DNA of 64,000 nt. Origin: a virus. Of the stretch, positions 6,892 through 15,252 are shown piece by piece. How positions within the stretch are numbered: position 1 is the first letter of the stretch; the number at the start of each line of letters is the position of its first letter. Both the position numbers and the translations under genes were made by a program. Below the pieces are notes generated by a model that worked only from the letters and a program-made list of their open reading frames with translations, had not been told where the DNA came from and did no database searches. The DNA is taken from positions 1 to 64,000 of the IMG/VR virus record IMGVR_UViG_3300035698_011749. The stretch is one strand, 5' to 3'.

Positions 6892-7182
6892 ATGACAACT
6901 ATACTCGGACATAATATTAGGCTCATCAGGCCAGTATTGCAACACCAATGTAAGGTTTATAAAAATGAAAAGCCAAAAATCAAATACAATTATCGCGCCA
7001 AGGTTATTAAAGCCAACACTGGCAAAGTCATTACTGTTTGTGTCAGGCTAATTAATGGTGGTATTCGGTCGATGGCAGTACCAGCCACTCATTTCCAGGT
7101 ATGTGAGCAAATGGTTGGTGATATTAATAAGGTAGTTGCCGTAGGTTGGCAGCTTGATAATGGGAACTTTATTTGGAGATAA
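6892..7182 (+). CDS. Hypothetical early protein
   Basis: The 96-residue basic, beta-rich protein (YRAKVIKANTGKVITVCVRL) is preceded by an excellent AGGAGGTGA site. It could be a small OB or SH3-like barrel, but there is no diagnostic motif. Confidence 0.55.
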   Translation: MTTILGHNIRLIRPVLQHQCKVYKNEKPKIKYNYRAKVIKANTGKVITVCVRLINGGIRSMAVPATHFQVCEQMVGDINKVVAVGWQLDNGNFIWR

Positions 7183-7207
7183 TCATTTAAAAAAGGAGGC
7201 AACAATC

Positions 7208-7393
7208 ATGATTAGCAAAAGAAAACTTATTAAATGGCGTAAAGAAGCATTGATAAATCAAAATGACCAAAAACAATTAAGTGAAGATTGTGGAATGCCT
7301 GTAGTAAATTCAAGTCAAAATAGGTATGTTAAAATGGTACTTGAACTAACCCAGGAATTAATTGATCAGCAGCTTTTAAATGAAAAATCTTAA
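7208..7393 (+). CDS. Small hypothetical protein
   Basis: The 61-residue helical protein starts MISKRKLIKWRKEAL, with AAAGGAGG before this ATG. The longer frame starting at 7154 overlaps the previous gene and is unlikely. Function is unknown. Confidence 0.5.
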   Translation: MISKRKLIKWRKEALINQNDQKQLSEDCGMPVVNSSQNRYVKMVLELTQELIDQQLLNEKS

Positions 7394-7409
7394 ATAAGGA
7401 GAAATAATT

Positions 7410-7589
7410 ATGCCGACAAATAAAGAAATATCAACCAGCTTTGAGTTCAGAGTCATGTGTAGAAAAGCAGACATCAAGCCCACCAAACGCCAAGCATCGA
7501 AATTCAAAATGGGTAAAGGTTTTCTATATTTAACTAACGTAAAAAAGGTGAAAAATCTGTACTTGCCTAAAGAATGTAGATTTGCATAA
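7410..7589 (+). CDS. Small basic hypothetical protein
   Basis: The 59-residue Lys-rich protein starts MPTNKEISTSFEF and has AAGGAG 8 bp upstream. No family is recognised. One copy of the dispersed palindrome follows 12 bp after its stop. Confidence 0.45.
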   Translation: MPTNKEISTSFEFRVMCRKADIKPTKRQASKFKMGKGFLYLTNVKKVKNLYLPKECRFA

Positions 7590-7601
7590 CCAAGTCTGGC
7601 C

Positions 7602-7615
7602 GTTCATAAATGAAC
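7602..7615. promoter_or_regulatory. Copy 2 of the dispersed palindromic site
   Basis: GTTCATAAATGAAC lies between two small early genes and is followed by AGCC, like copy 1. Its ATG could also begin a ten-codon leader peptide, so both operator and leader roles are possible. Confidence 0.55.
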
Positions 7616-7652
7616 AGCCTTAACAGGCAATTTGTCAATTAGAGGTAATATC

Positions 7653-7793
7653 ATGAGAAAAGTAATTCAACATTTTATGAATTCTCAACATATTTATTGC
7701 CGACTAATTAATTTAGGCTTTTCAAAGAAACATGCAAGGAAACTTGCAATGGTTTATGAGCTTTGCTTGCACAAATTTATTTATCAATTTTAA
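7653..7793 (+). CDS. Very small basic protein
   Basis: The 46-residue protein starts MRKVIQHFMNSQHIY and contains GFSKKHARKLAMVYEL, a helical basic segment. AGAGG precedes the ATG. Spacing and strand agree with the operon. Function is unknown. Confidence 0.4.
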   Translation: MRKVIQHFMNSQHIYCRLINLGFSKKHARKLAMVYELCLHKFIYQF

Positions 7794-7805
7794 AGGAGGT
7801 ATACA

Positions 7806-8144
7806 ATGAAAACTGATTATCCAGAACTTGAGGGAAAAGAAATTACTTTTGCTAATGGTTCTCATACAATAAAAGGAAAAGTTTCCGGTTGTAATTATTA
7901 TATAGGAATTTCCATTGAAAATAAAGATAAATATTTACTTTGTCATAATGGAAAATCATCACCATTATATAAGAAATTTAAAAACCCAATGCCACGACAT
8001 AAATATAGAAAAATATTCCATTTAATTGTCAAACAAATTCAAAAAGGCCATATAGATGCAATAGAATTAGTAAGTATTCTGGATCAAGCTGGCTTTTCAA
8101 GCAATAAAGGACCAACAGCAAATAATTGTCCTTTTGCACAATAA
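7806..8144 (+). CDS. Hypothetical early protein
   Basis: The 112-residue protein has a beta-rich N-terminal half and a helical basic C-terminal half, with AAAGGAGG before the ATG. No family is recognised. Confidence 0.55.
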   Translation: MKTDYPELEGKEITFANGSHTIKGKVSGCNYYIGISIENKDKYLLCHNGKSSPLYKKFKNPMPRHKYRKIFHLIVKQIQKGHIDAIELVSILDQAGFSSNKGPTANNCPFAQ

Positions 8145-8155
8145 GGAGACGCTCA

Positions 8156-8491
8156 ATGGGAAATCCAATAGTTAATTTCAGATTATCAAAATACCAACTT
8201 GCTCGCGGACTACAAATTATTCGTAACCTGGAACCTGATTACCAACTTACGAGTATTAGTAAAATTGTGAAGGTTATTTACCTTGATTACCTGGCAAAAA
8301 TGTCAATAAACAAACAGGATAATGTGCCACAATACTTTATTGATGAAATTGAAAGTTTGCTTTATAAGCCAAAAAAGGTTATCAATAACTTGAAAGAATT
8401 TCAACAAGAAATAATAATCAACCAGTCAGATGAAGAATCAATTAAAAGTAATGTAGAAGATTTCAGGCCACCAAAAGATTGGCGAGCCTAA
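8156..8491 (+). CDS. Hypothetical protein, paralogue of the 9181 gene
   Basis: The 111-residue protein starts MGNPIVNFRLSKYQLARGL. ATAAGGAG precedes this ATG; the in-frame start 30 bp upstream overlaps the previous gene. Its first 50 residues align with the protein at 9181: both have FR[LI], LA[RK].L, P..LT.IS.I and a Tyr. The shape (strand then helices) could be a ribbon-helix-helix-like DNA-binding domain, but that is a guess. Confidence 0.55.
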   Translation: MGNPIVNFRLSKYQLARGLQIIRNLEPDYQLTSISKIVKVIYLDYLAKMSINKQDNVPQYFIDEIESLLYKPKKVINNLKEFQQEIIINQSDEESIKSNVEDFRPPKDWRA

Positions 8492-8493
8492 AA

Positions 8494-8805
8494 ATGTATT
8501 ATCTTAGAATGTTTATTCGTATAATATTTTGGTTTCCAATAATGGCTTTATTAATACTATTCTTATTGTTAATGCAATTATTTAGGAAAAAACTTATGTC
8601 CGGAATATGTTCAGCCTGTAAAAAACCCTGCGAAGTAATAATCACTGATAATGGCATAGGTCATTATGAATATTGGGGCGCACCAGGTGTAGATACACAA
8701 CTTGAAGCTGTTTCAGCCTGCTGTAATGCTCCAGCTTATTATAAAGACCCTAAAAATTTTATAACCGTCAAAGATATAAAGGAAGAACAATATGACAGAT
8801 CTTGA
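8494..8805 (+). CDS. Membrane-anchored cysteine-rich protein
   Basis: The 103-residue protein has an N-terminal membrane segment (FWFPIMALLILFLLLMQLF) followed by CSACKKPC and later CCNAP, a probable zinc-binding soluble part. The ATG comes 2 bp after the stop of the previous gene with no clear ribosome-binding site, so coupling is likely. Function is unknown. Confidence 0.5.
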   Translation: MYYLRMFIRIIFWFPIMALLILFLLLMQLFRKKLMSGICSACKKPCEVIITDNGIGHYEYWGAPGVDTQLEAVSACCNAPAYYKDPKNFITVKDIKEEQYDRS

Positions 8806-9004
8806 GGATAAAAATGACTTGCAAAATGCTATTAATATGGTAGAAGATCTTGTTGTTGAACTTAAAAATGATATCTTAACTTTGGTAGGCCGCTTATATG
8901 ATGAAGATGAAAACACTTTTGCGCCAGAAACAAGAGAAGTAATGAATAAATGGAAACCTGTTTTTAAAAATAAATATCTAAAAAACTCAGCTGGAGGAAA
9001 ATAA
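8792..9004 (+). CDS. Small acidic helical protein
   Basis: The 70-residue protein (MTDLEDKNDLQNAINMVEDL) is helical and acidic, has a GGAAG site, and overlaps the previous gene by 14 bp. No family is recognised. Confidence 0.5.
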   Translation: MTDLEDKNDLQNAINMVEDLVVELKNDILTLVGRLYDEDENTFAPETREVMNKWKPVFKNKYLKNSAGGK

Positions 9005-9005
9005 T

Positions 9006-9155
9006 ATGAGGCATTTTCTTAATTTTTTTGTATTATTACCAATAAAACTTATATTAATTATGCCTATAGGTATAATATTACTTTTTTTATCGCTACTTGG
9101 TTATGAAAAACTTGCGGATTGTTTAAATAGTTTTTTACTTGATTGGCATTTTTAA
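9006..9155 (+). CDS. Small membrane protein
   Basis: The 49-residue protein is dominated by a hydrophobic stretch (LPIKLILIMPIGIILLFLS), a single transmembrane helix. GGAGG stands 8 bp upstream of the ATG. One of several one-helix peptides in the early operon. Confidence 0.5.
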   Translation: MRHFLNFFVLLPIKLILIMPIGIILLFLSLLGYEKLADCLNSFLLDWHF

Positions 9156-9180
9156 TTTAAAAAAAGAAAGGGAAAATAAA

Positions 9181-9450
9181 ATGGCGACAACAATAATATC
9201 TTTTCGAATTAAACCTGAAGAATTGGCTAAGGCTTTAGAAGGACTAATTGAAACTGGTGTTGATCCTACCAGTTTAACAACCATTTCAGGTATTGCAAGA
9301 ACAACTTTTTATCATGGTATAATATCTTTATGCAAAAGCCCAGCTGAGCCTGCCAGCCAGAAAACAATGCAAACAATTAACCAGCTTCTTAATCAGGGAA
9401 ATCGAACTAAAAATATTAGTATTAAAAACCTTTTGAAAGGAGCAAACTAA
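9181..9450 (+). CDS. Hypothetical protein, paralogue of the 8156 gene
   Basis: The 89-residue protein starts MATTIISFRIKPEELAKALE. AAAGGGAAAA precedes the ATG. Its N-terminal 50 residues resemble the 8156 product. The following region is polar. The common domain may bind nucleic acid, but that is not shown. Confidence 0.55.
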   Translation: MATTIISFRIKPEELAKALEGLIETGVDPTSLTTISGIARTTFYHGIISLCKSPAEPASQKTMQTINQLLNQGNRTKNISIKNLLKGAN

Positions 9451-9692
9451 TGACTATAAACAAGCCAGAAATGTTACGTGATGCATTTTATTATCTTAAT
9501 AAAGATAGTGCAACTTCTTCAGAACAAGCTCGTGGAGTTTTAGTTGGTTTAGTTTCAGCTTTTATGTCTCAAGGAAAACATTTCAGTGAAGTAGTAAAAT
9601 TATTTAAGTTATATTTACCAAAAGATGAAGATATTAATAAAGAAGCTATTCCCGAATCTTGGAAAGAATGTTTTTTAAAGAAAGGAGCTTAA
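9450..9692 (+). CDS. Hypothetical early protein
   Basis: The 80-residue helical protein overlaps the previous stop (TAATG), with AAAGGAG just upstream. No recognised family. Confidence 0.5.
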   Translation: MTINKPEMLRDAFYYLNKDSATSSEQARGVLVGLVSAFMSQGKHFSEVVKLFKLYLPKDEDINKEAIPESWKECFLKKGA

Positions 9693-9923
9693 ATGGAAGA
9701 AATAGAAGCAGCAGAAATAGCCTTTCGTATTTTCGATAAGATTAAAAATTATTTTTGGGTAGTTGCATATCCTAATAAAGTAGCCTATGGTCCTGCTTGG
9801 GCATTTGGTCCTGACAGACCTCCAAAACCAGGACCAAATTCTCCTATATCTTGGAGACGACCAACTTTTGAAGATTTAATACAGAGAATATTACTTTTTG
9901 AAAATGATGAGGAGTCAACATGA
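9693..9923 (+). CDS. Hypothetical early protein with a Pro/Gly-rich middle
   Basis: The 76-residue protein has a helical start, the central AFGPDRPPKPGPNSPISW stretch and a helical end. AAAGGAG precedes the ATG, and the gene overlaps the helicase start by 4 nt. Function is unknown. Confidence 0.5.
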   Translation: MEEIEAAEIAFRIFDKIKNYFWVVAYPNKVAYGPAWAFGPDRPPKPGPNSPISWRRPTFEDLIQRILLFENDEEST

Positions 9924-11404
9924 TCAAATACAAAGGAAAAACTCTGACCGCCGAACAAGAGGCGCATATCAATACCATAATAAATTCTGATAACGATTAT
10001 GCAGTCCAGGCACCTCCAGGAAGTGGTAAAACATTTCTACTCCTTGCCTTGGCAAGAAAAATGTCTGGATATGGTTTATCAATTTCATTTAACAAAGCTC
10101 TGGCAATTGAAGCCAGTAAAAAGTTTTGCAAAACAGTAACATGTAAAACTGGACATGCTCTCGCTTATGGAGCTGTTGGCTACAAATATCGAGAGCGCCT
10201 CCGCAAATTGACTGGTAAACATTTATCAGAAATTGAAGATATTGGTGACTGGCAACTTTATAACAGTCCATCAAACAAGGGCTATCTTATTCTAAATACA
10301 ATTCGTAAATACTGCTATTCATCAGACAGGAATATTACCAAGCACCATCTGCCAAAACTATCAATCTTGTATGAATCAGATATCGAAACCATGCAAGATG
10401 ATTTGATCAATTATTCCAAACGGATTTTTAGAAAAATGGTTGACCTGGATAGCGATCTGCCTATCACTCATGATATATATCTTAAAATCTGGGCATTAGC
10501 TAACCCAATAATTAAAAAAGACTTTATATTTTTTGATGAATATCAAGACAGTAATCCAGTTATTGCTCAAGTAATCAAAAATCAAACCTGCCAGAAGATT
10601 TTTGTTGGTGATCAATTCCAACAAATCTATAGTTGGCGCGGCGCAGTCAATGCGTTACAAGACGAAACTTTAAAAATGCTTCATATTACGAAATCTTTCC
10701 GCTTTGGTGATGCTATTGCTGATGTTGCTAACAAAATCATTACAAATTACTACCCTCATGGTTTTGATTACATTGATTTTCATGGAAATGAAGCTGTTGA
10801 ATCTACAGTTTTATATGAGTCCAAAGAGCCTGACTGTATAATCTGTAGAACAAACAAAGGAGTTATTTCTGAAACCATTAGAATGCTGGATCAAGATTAT
10901 AGTATCCACATTCTTGGTGGAACACAACAAATCACTTATCTTATAAATGGTATTCAGCAATTAAAAACAAAAGGATATTCAAATCATCCAGAACTTTTCT
11001 TATTTAAGGGCTATAACGATCTTAAAGAATATGCTCAATCTCCAATGGGTGGCGATCTTAAGCCTATTTTGAAACTTATTGATACATATACCAGGGAAAA
11101 GTTACTTAACATTTTGGAATCAACATCTAATACGCCAGAAGAAGCTGATGTAACTATTACAACTACACATAAGGCCAAAGGATTAGAATGGCCAACAGTC
11201 AGGCTTGCTAATGATTTTAAATATCCAAAAGATAATACTATTCCAACAACAGAAGAAACCAACATTCTTTATGTAGCTGCTTCACGAGCATTGCATCATC
11301 TCGATTTATCTGATTGTAATGCATGCCAGCCCTCAATGATGCAGCGTGCGCATGATTTGAATAAGGAAAAGTTTTTGATTGATCAAACTTTAAAAAGTGT
11401 GTGA
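9920..11404 (+). CDS. UvrD/Rep-like superfamily 1 DNA helicase
   Basis: All main SF1 motifs are intact in 494 residues: Walker A APPGSGKT (31-38), motif II DEYQD (206-210), motif III GDQFQQIYSWRGA (230-242), motif IV SFRFG (259-263), motif V THKAKGLEW (416-424) and motif VI NILYVAASRA (448-457). DEYQD in place of DExQD is a common variant. It is shorter than bacterial UvrD and like other phage SF1A helicases that unwind 3'-5' in replication or recombination. It opens the replication module. Confidence 0.93.
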   Translation: MIKYKGKTLTAEQEAHINTIINSDNDYAVQAPPGSGKTFLLLALARKMSGYGLSISFNKALAIEASKKFCKTVTCKTGHALAYGAVGYKYRERLRKLTGKHLSEIEDIGDWQLYNSPSNKGYLILNTIRKYCYSSDRNITKHHLPKLSILYESDIETMQDDLINYSKRIFRKMVDLDSDLPITHDIYLKIWALANPIIKKDFIFFDEYQDSNPVIAQVIKNQTCQKIFVGDQFQQIYSWRGAVNALQDETLKMLHITKSFRFGDAIADVANKIITNYYPHGFDYIDFHGNEAVESTVLYESKEPDCIICRTNKGVISETIRMLDQDYSIHILGGTQQITYLINGIQQLKTKGYSNHPELFLFKGYNDLKEYAQSPMGGDLKPILKLIDTYTREKLLNILESTSNTPEEADVTITTTHKAKGLEWPTVRLANDFKYPKDNTIPTTEETNILYVAASRALHHLDLSDCNACQPSMMQRAHDLNKEKFLIDQTLKSV

Positions 11405-11443
11405 AAAAGATTGCCAAAAAAGGAAAAAAATGCGTTTTTTTGG

Positions 11444-11472
11444 TTGACAACCCGGATATTTTTTGGTAAAAT
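11444..11472 (+). promoter_or_regulatory. Sigma-70-type promoter between the helicase and the next gene
   Basis: TTGACA, a 17-bp spacer and TAAAAT begin 40 bp after the helicase stop. It drives the 11546 gene and probably boosts the nuclease-ATPase-SSB set downstream. A short GGGC...GCCC hairpin follows in the leader (about 11508-11519). Confidence 0.75.
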
Positions 11473-11545
11473 ATTTTTTTTACCGGATTGTGCCGGAAAC
11501 TCAACGGGCATCTTGCCCATAACCTCTAACAAAGGAGAAAGAATT

Positions 11546-11905
11546 ATGCCAATGATCAAAGTAGTAAGCAATGCAGCATCACGAGAAGTTAGTGTAACCG
11601 AACCTGATGTTCTCGGTCTCAGTGTGTTGGCCGAACTTGCAGAGGCCCAGGGCGAGGATTTGTGTGTAAACCAGATTCGGAATCAGAACAAAGTGTCTTT
11701 CAGGGCTGTCATTCGGCGGAAACTTGAAGAAAAAGATGACAATGATGATTTTGTCAATTCAGATGAAGCTATTTCAGAAGAAGATTATTCTGACTGGAAA
11801 TCCACTCTTCGAGTAACCAAGACTCCCGAGGAAAAAGCCATGGAAGCACTTGGAAACTTGCCGCCGGAAGTTCGGGAAGCTGTCCTGGCCAATTTTCAAG
11901 CTTAA
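11546..11905 (+). CDS. Acidic protein with the shared C-terminal LPxE tail
   Basis: The 119-residue protein starts MPMIKVVSNAASREVSV with AAAGGAGAA upstream. The middle is acidic (EEKDDNDDF), and the end EALGNLPPEVREAVLANF matches the tails at 5714, 6071 and 18165. It has its own strong promoter, so it is likely abundant. It could be a DNA mimic or adaptor, but no family is recognised. Confidence 0.7.
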   Translation: MPMIKVVSNAASREVSVTEPDVLGLSVLAELAEAQGEDLCVNQIRNQNKVSFRAVIRRKLEEKDDNDDFVNSDEAISEEDYSDWKSTLRVTKTPEEKAMEALGNLPPEVREAVLANFQA

Positions 11906-11925
11906 TCTCGGTTCTTAAATATGAG

Positions 11926-11954
11926 GCAGGCAATATGATGCATGTGTTGCCTGC
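11926..11954 (+). repeat. Intercistronic hairpin
   Basis: GCAGGCAA (11926-11933) pairs with TTGCCTGC (11947-11954), without a U-run. It stands between the abundant small protein and the nuclease gene, so it may be a processing or stability element. Confidence 0.5.
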
Positions 11955-11980
11955 TTCATAAACATTGAAAGGATTTCTAA

Positions 11981-12952
11981 ATGGATTACAAGAAAAAGAT
12001 TGATTATTCTTCATTATCAACCTACCTTGAATGTCCCAGAGAATTTTTATTCCAATATGTAATGCATCTTCGTCCAGCCGGGCAATCAATACATCTTGTT
12101 TTCGGTGCCTGCTGGCATTATGGTCTTGAGATTACTTATCTTCTTTTAATGGAAAATCCCAAAATGACTTCAGTAGATTGTACAGTAACCTCTATAAAAG
12201 CTTTCAATGCTTTATGGAAACTTGATGGTACTCCTTTCTGGAAAAATGAAGATTTAATTTTTCCTAAATCTCCCGGACATGCAGCAAACATGTATAAAGC
12301 CTATTGGGATCGCTTTCTCAAACTCGATACTCAACAACGTGAAATTATTGCGGTTGAAGCACCTTTTATTATTGATCTTAGTATTTATGAATCAAACCTT
12401 CCAAACTATGTTGGCAGATTAGACCTAATCCTATCTGATAATACTGGCATTGAAATTATTGACCATAAGACAGCTAAATCCTTATATAAAACTACACCAC
12501 AATCTTATGAGATGTCATATCAAACTGATGGTTATCTAACTGCTGGCCGCATTTACTATGATAAAATTCCATCAATTACTTATCGTCTTGCTTTGTGTCA
12601 AAAATCCAAGATTGACTTTCCTCCTATTACAATTAACAAACGCTCGGCAGCAATTGATAATTTCTTATCTGACCTAATTCATTATAGCAAAGAAATTCAA
12701 CATAATATCGAATTATTAGATGCCGACAAAGTTGAATGTACCAAAAGAGTTGATATTCCTAAATCATTTATTAAAAGTCCAGGCTATGCCTGCACAACTT
12801 TTAGTAGTACTTGTGCATATTATGATCTTTGTAGATTAAGAAATAATCCATTGCTTTGGTTACAAAAAGCCCCGCAGGGATTCCATTTTGATGAATGGGA
12901 CCCAGTAATGCATAATGAAAATATGAGAAAACGTCTAATGGAGGCAGCATAA
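11981..12952 (+). CDS. Cas4/RecB-family PD-(D/E)XK exonuclease
   Basis: The 323-residue protein has the nuclease core VGRLDLIL ... IEIIDHKTAK ... QTDGY (about residues 146-190), giving the Asp, D-x-K and QxxxY elements. An N-terminal Cys (LECPREF, residue 18) and a C-terminal CTTFSSTCAYYDLC set fit the four-cysteine Fe-S cluster of Cas4/AddB-type nucleases. In phages such enzymes make 3' single strands for annealing. The gene overlaps the Sak4-like ATPase by 1 nt, supporting a joint role. Confidence 0.88.
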   Translation: MDYKKKIDYSSLSTYLECPREFLFQYVMHLRPAGQSIHLVFGACWHYGLEITYLLLMENPKMTSVDCTVTSIKAFNALWKLDGTPFWKNEDLIFPKSPGHAANMYKAYWDRFLKLDTQQREIIAVEAPFIIDLSIYESNLPNYVGRLDLILSDNTGIEIIDHKTAKSLYKTTPQSYEMSYQTDGYLTAGRIYYDKIPSITYRLALCQKSKIDFPPITINKRSAAIDNFLSDLIHYSKEIQHNIELLDADKVECTKRVDIPKSFIKSPGYACTTFSSTCAYYDLCRLRNNPLLWLQKAPQGFHFDEWDPVMHNENMRKRLMEAA

Positions 12953-13749
12953 TGACAACAACACCACCAGGAAATAAAACCAAACTCGCAGCCAGGAAGC
13001 GAAAGTTTGATCTTAAATTCTTGTTAACTGGCAATTCTGGAAGTGGTAAAACTCATTTTACAGGTACTTATATTGATGGTCCTATTCATTATTACAACCT
13101 TGATAAAGGTGGAGAAAAAACAATCGAGAAGATTATGGGAAATCGAACTGACATAACAATCGATAATTTCTCTCCAAATGAAATACAGTTTTCTGATTTT
13201 TGGAGACAATATCAAGAGGATGAAAAGAATGGATTGTTTGACTGGTTACTTGAAAATTCTGGCCTGCTTGTTTTAGACTCTTTAACTAATGCAAACAAAA
13301 AAGCCATTACTGAAATTACTAAAAAATCAGGTGTAACTCCTTCTGGTATCGGCAAGAAGCTCGATATGAAACTTGGTATGGCTATTGCGCACTGGGGACA
13401 ACTTCTTAATTGGATGACAACATTAACATCTTCCATGCAAGAATTACCTTGTGCAGTAGCTATTACAGTTCACCTTCATGTCCTGATGAACAAGGAGCAA
13501 GAAGTTGTTGCTCGCTATCCAGCTGTTAATGGTCAGTTCAGGCAGTTACTTGCTACTGATTTTGATGAAGCATATCTGCTAACCTCTAAAGGATCTAAGC
13601 GACGAATTTATTTTACAGAAAAATTATCTTTTGAAGCCAAGTCCAGGGTGTTTGATATGGATAAGATTGAAGACATAACTATGTCTGATCTTGCCAGAGC
13701 ATATTTGGCTGGAAAGACTGTTATTAATCCAATTAAGAAAGGAGTCTAA
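12952..13749 (+). CDS. Sak4-like RecA-fold ATPase (phage recombinase)
   Basis: The 265-residue protein has Walker A LTGNSGSGKT (about 26-35) and Walker B GLLVLDSLT (about 105-112), and matches the AAA_24/phage nucleotide-binding group that includes Sak4 single-strand annealing ATPases. It sits between a Cas4-like nuclease and a DUF669-type SSB, the usual context for Sak4. Expected role: strand annealing in recombination-dependent replication. Confidence 0.85.
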   Translation: MTTTPPGNKTKLAARKRKFDLKFLLTGNSGSGKTHFTGTYIDGPIHYYNLDKGGEKTIEKIMGNRTDITIDNFSPNEIQFSDFWRQYQEDEKNGLFDWLLENSGLLVLDSLTNANKKAITEITKKSGVTPSGIGKKLDMKLGMAIAHWGQLLNWMTTLTSSMQELPCAVAITVHLHVLMNKEQEVVARYPAVNGQFRQLLATDFDEAYLLTSKGSKRRIYFTEKLSFEAKSRVFDMDKIEDITMSDLARAYLAGKTVINPIKKGV

Positions 13750-13750
13750 T

Positions 13751-13969
13751 ATGACAACAAAACTCCAAATTCTTACTCGAAAAAGAAATTTTGCTAAAAT
13801 GAGACTTAGAGGGATGATTGTTACAGCCAAAAAAATGTCAAAATCTCAAGAACTCACTGGTAATGAAGCTAATGAATTATTAAAAGTTATTAAAATTCTT
13901 AGCAACATTGAAAAGAGTTGGGATGGTTCATGGAAATTCTTAAAAGCAATGGTTAAATCAAAAAGTTAG
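13751..13969 (+). CDS. Small basic protein
   Basis: The 72-residue Lys-rich helical protein starts MTTKLQILTRKRNFAK, with AAAGGAG before the ATG. It lies in the recombination cluster. No family is recognised. Confidence 0.5.
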   Translation: MTTKLQILTRKRNFAKMRLRGMIVTAKKMSKSQELTGNEANELLKVIKILSNIEKSWDGSWKFLKAMVKSKS

Positions 13970-13990
13970 TTTAAGAAAGGATGTATTATT

Positions 13991-14494
13991 ATGGGTGATG
14001 AGGAAATCATTTGGGTAGATAAAAAATTTGCATCAAGATGGAAAAAACTTATTACCGAAAAAGCAACAAGGGATAAGCATTCTGAAGTGTTTGATGATTA
14101 TATCAAAAAGCTTGATGTTGATATAAGAACTGATTTTCGATTAACGTTAGAAGGTTTAGAAGAAGATGCAGCTATGTTCACAGGATTAATGCTTAAAGTA
14201 AAACAAACATTTGAGAAAGCAAAGAATGCACATTTGGAATCTTCATATGATTTATGGGAAAATTTTGAGAAAGAAATACCAAATGTAGCTACTAAAGTTG
14301 AATCACTTATTAAGGTTTTAAAACCTCTTGAATCTCAATTATCTAAAATAGAGTCTTTAATGCTTAAGATAAATATCCGATCTATGGATCAGTTGTCTGA
14401 ATCATTGGAAATATTATCTAATGCATATGGTAAGAATAAAGAAATGATTGAATTCTTGGTAAAACATTTCACTGTTGACGAACCAGTTTCTTAA
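13991..14494 (+). CDS. Coiled-coil protein of the recombination cluster
   Basis: The 167-residue, almost wholly helical protein has heptad-like leucine patterns, especially VESLIKVLKPLESQLSKIES. No catalytic motif. It lies between the Sak4-like and SSB-like genes and may be a structural or partner protein. Confidence 0.6.
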   Translation: MGDEEIIWVDKKFASRWKKLITEKATRDKHSEVFDDYIKKLDVDIRTDFRLTLEGLEEDAAMFTGLMLKVKQTFEKAKNAHLESSYDLWENFEKEIPNVATKVESLIKVLKPLESQLSKIESLMLKINIRSMDQLSESLEILSNAYGKNKEMIEFLVKHFTVDEPVS

Positions 14495-14566
14495 TTAACT
14501 ATATTAACCGGACAACAAACATCTTGTTGTTCATTTCATCAACCTCAAACAAAAGGAGAAAACATT

Positions 14567-14989
14567 ATGGGACTTATTCCAAACTTGTCAGACATTCCTG
14601 ACAAAACACCCGTAGAATCTGGTGAGTATGATCTCAGGATCACAAAAGCCAAAGAAACAAAATCTAAAAACACTGGCAGATATGGCTGCCAAATCATTGC
14701 TCAAATAGATGGTGAGGATAATGCATCTGATGTATTTCACACTCTCTGGTATGGAAATTTTAAAGATTTTCAGGGTGATGATGAGGAGAAGAATAACCTC
14801 ATGTGGCGTATGGTTAAAGATTTTCTGCGCGCTCTCGGTCTTGATCCTGATGGAGAGACTGATGAATCTGATCTGGTCGGTCTTGAATTTACCGCTGAAC
14901 TCGGGTATAATGACGGTATGGATACTGATGATGATGGCAATCCGATTAAACTCGGCAACCCGAGAAATGAGATTCTCAGGGTAGTGTAA
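14567..14989 (+). CDS. DUF669-type single-stranded DNA-binding protein
   Basis: The 140-residue protein begins MGLIPNLSDIPDKTPVESGE. The SGEYDLRITKAKETKSKNTG strand pattern, the FLRALGLDP turn and the DLVGLEFTAELGY segment are typical of DUF669 OB-fold proteins that act as phage SSBs. The acidic TDDDGNP loop and C-terminal half are usual for SSB partners. It is next to the Sak4-like and nuclease genes and has a strong AAAGGAG site. Confidence 0.75.
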   Translation: MGLIPNLSDIPDKTPVESGEYDLRITKAKETKSKNTGRYGCQIIAQIDGEDNASDVFHTLWYGNFKDFQGDDEEKNNLMWRMVKDFLRALGLDPDGETDESDLVGLEFTAELGYNDGMDTDDDGNPIKLGNPRNEILRVV

Positions 14990-15022
14990 TAAAAAATGTT
15001 CATTTAGTCAAAGGAGGATCAT

Positions 15023-15169
15023 ATGCTTACATATTGTAGGCGCACCGTGATGGTGGCCGGTGTTAAAAAAGTTGTTTTACTAACCAGAATTATCTGGACT
15101 CACAGCAATATATTTATTGCTGAAAACCCTTATAAGGGGCTAAGAGGTACTGGCAACCCACCTCTATAA
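15023..15169 (+). CDS. Very small basic protein
   Basis: The 48-residue protein starts MLTYCRRTVMVAGVKKVVL. A strong AAAGGAGG precedes the ATG. The gene end overlaps the hairpin that follows. No family is recognised. Confidence 0.4.
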   Translation: MLTYCRRTVMVAGVKKVVLLTRIIWTHSNIFIAENPYKGLRGTGNPPL

Positions 15170-15182
15170 ATAATGGGTTGCC
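15152..15182 (+). repeat. Intercistronic 9-bp hairpin
   Basis: GGCAACCCA (15152-15160) pairs with TGGGTTGCC (15174-15182), with no U-run after it. It overlaps the end of a small gene and may mark an mRNA processing boundary. Confidence 0.5.
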
Positions 15183-15218
15183 TATATTAACAAACAATTA
15201 CAAACATAACTAATTGCC

Positions 15219-15232
15219 GTTCATAAATGAAC
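15219..15232. promoter_or_regulatory. Copy 3 of the dispersed palindromic site
   Basis: GTTCATAAATGAAC is followed by ACCAAGTAAAGGAA. The right flank is nearly the same as at copy 4, and the ATG in it opens a four-codon frame (MNTK, stop) just before the ribosome-binding site of the HAD gene. Confidence 0.55.
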
Positions 15233-15252
15233 ACCAAGTAAAGGAATTTTAA

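Noticed and set aside
14709-14984. Second long frame inside the SSB-like gene
   Set aside because: Shadow of the DUF669-type protein; Met/Trp-rich nonsense composition and no ribosome-binding site.
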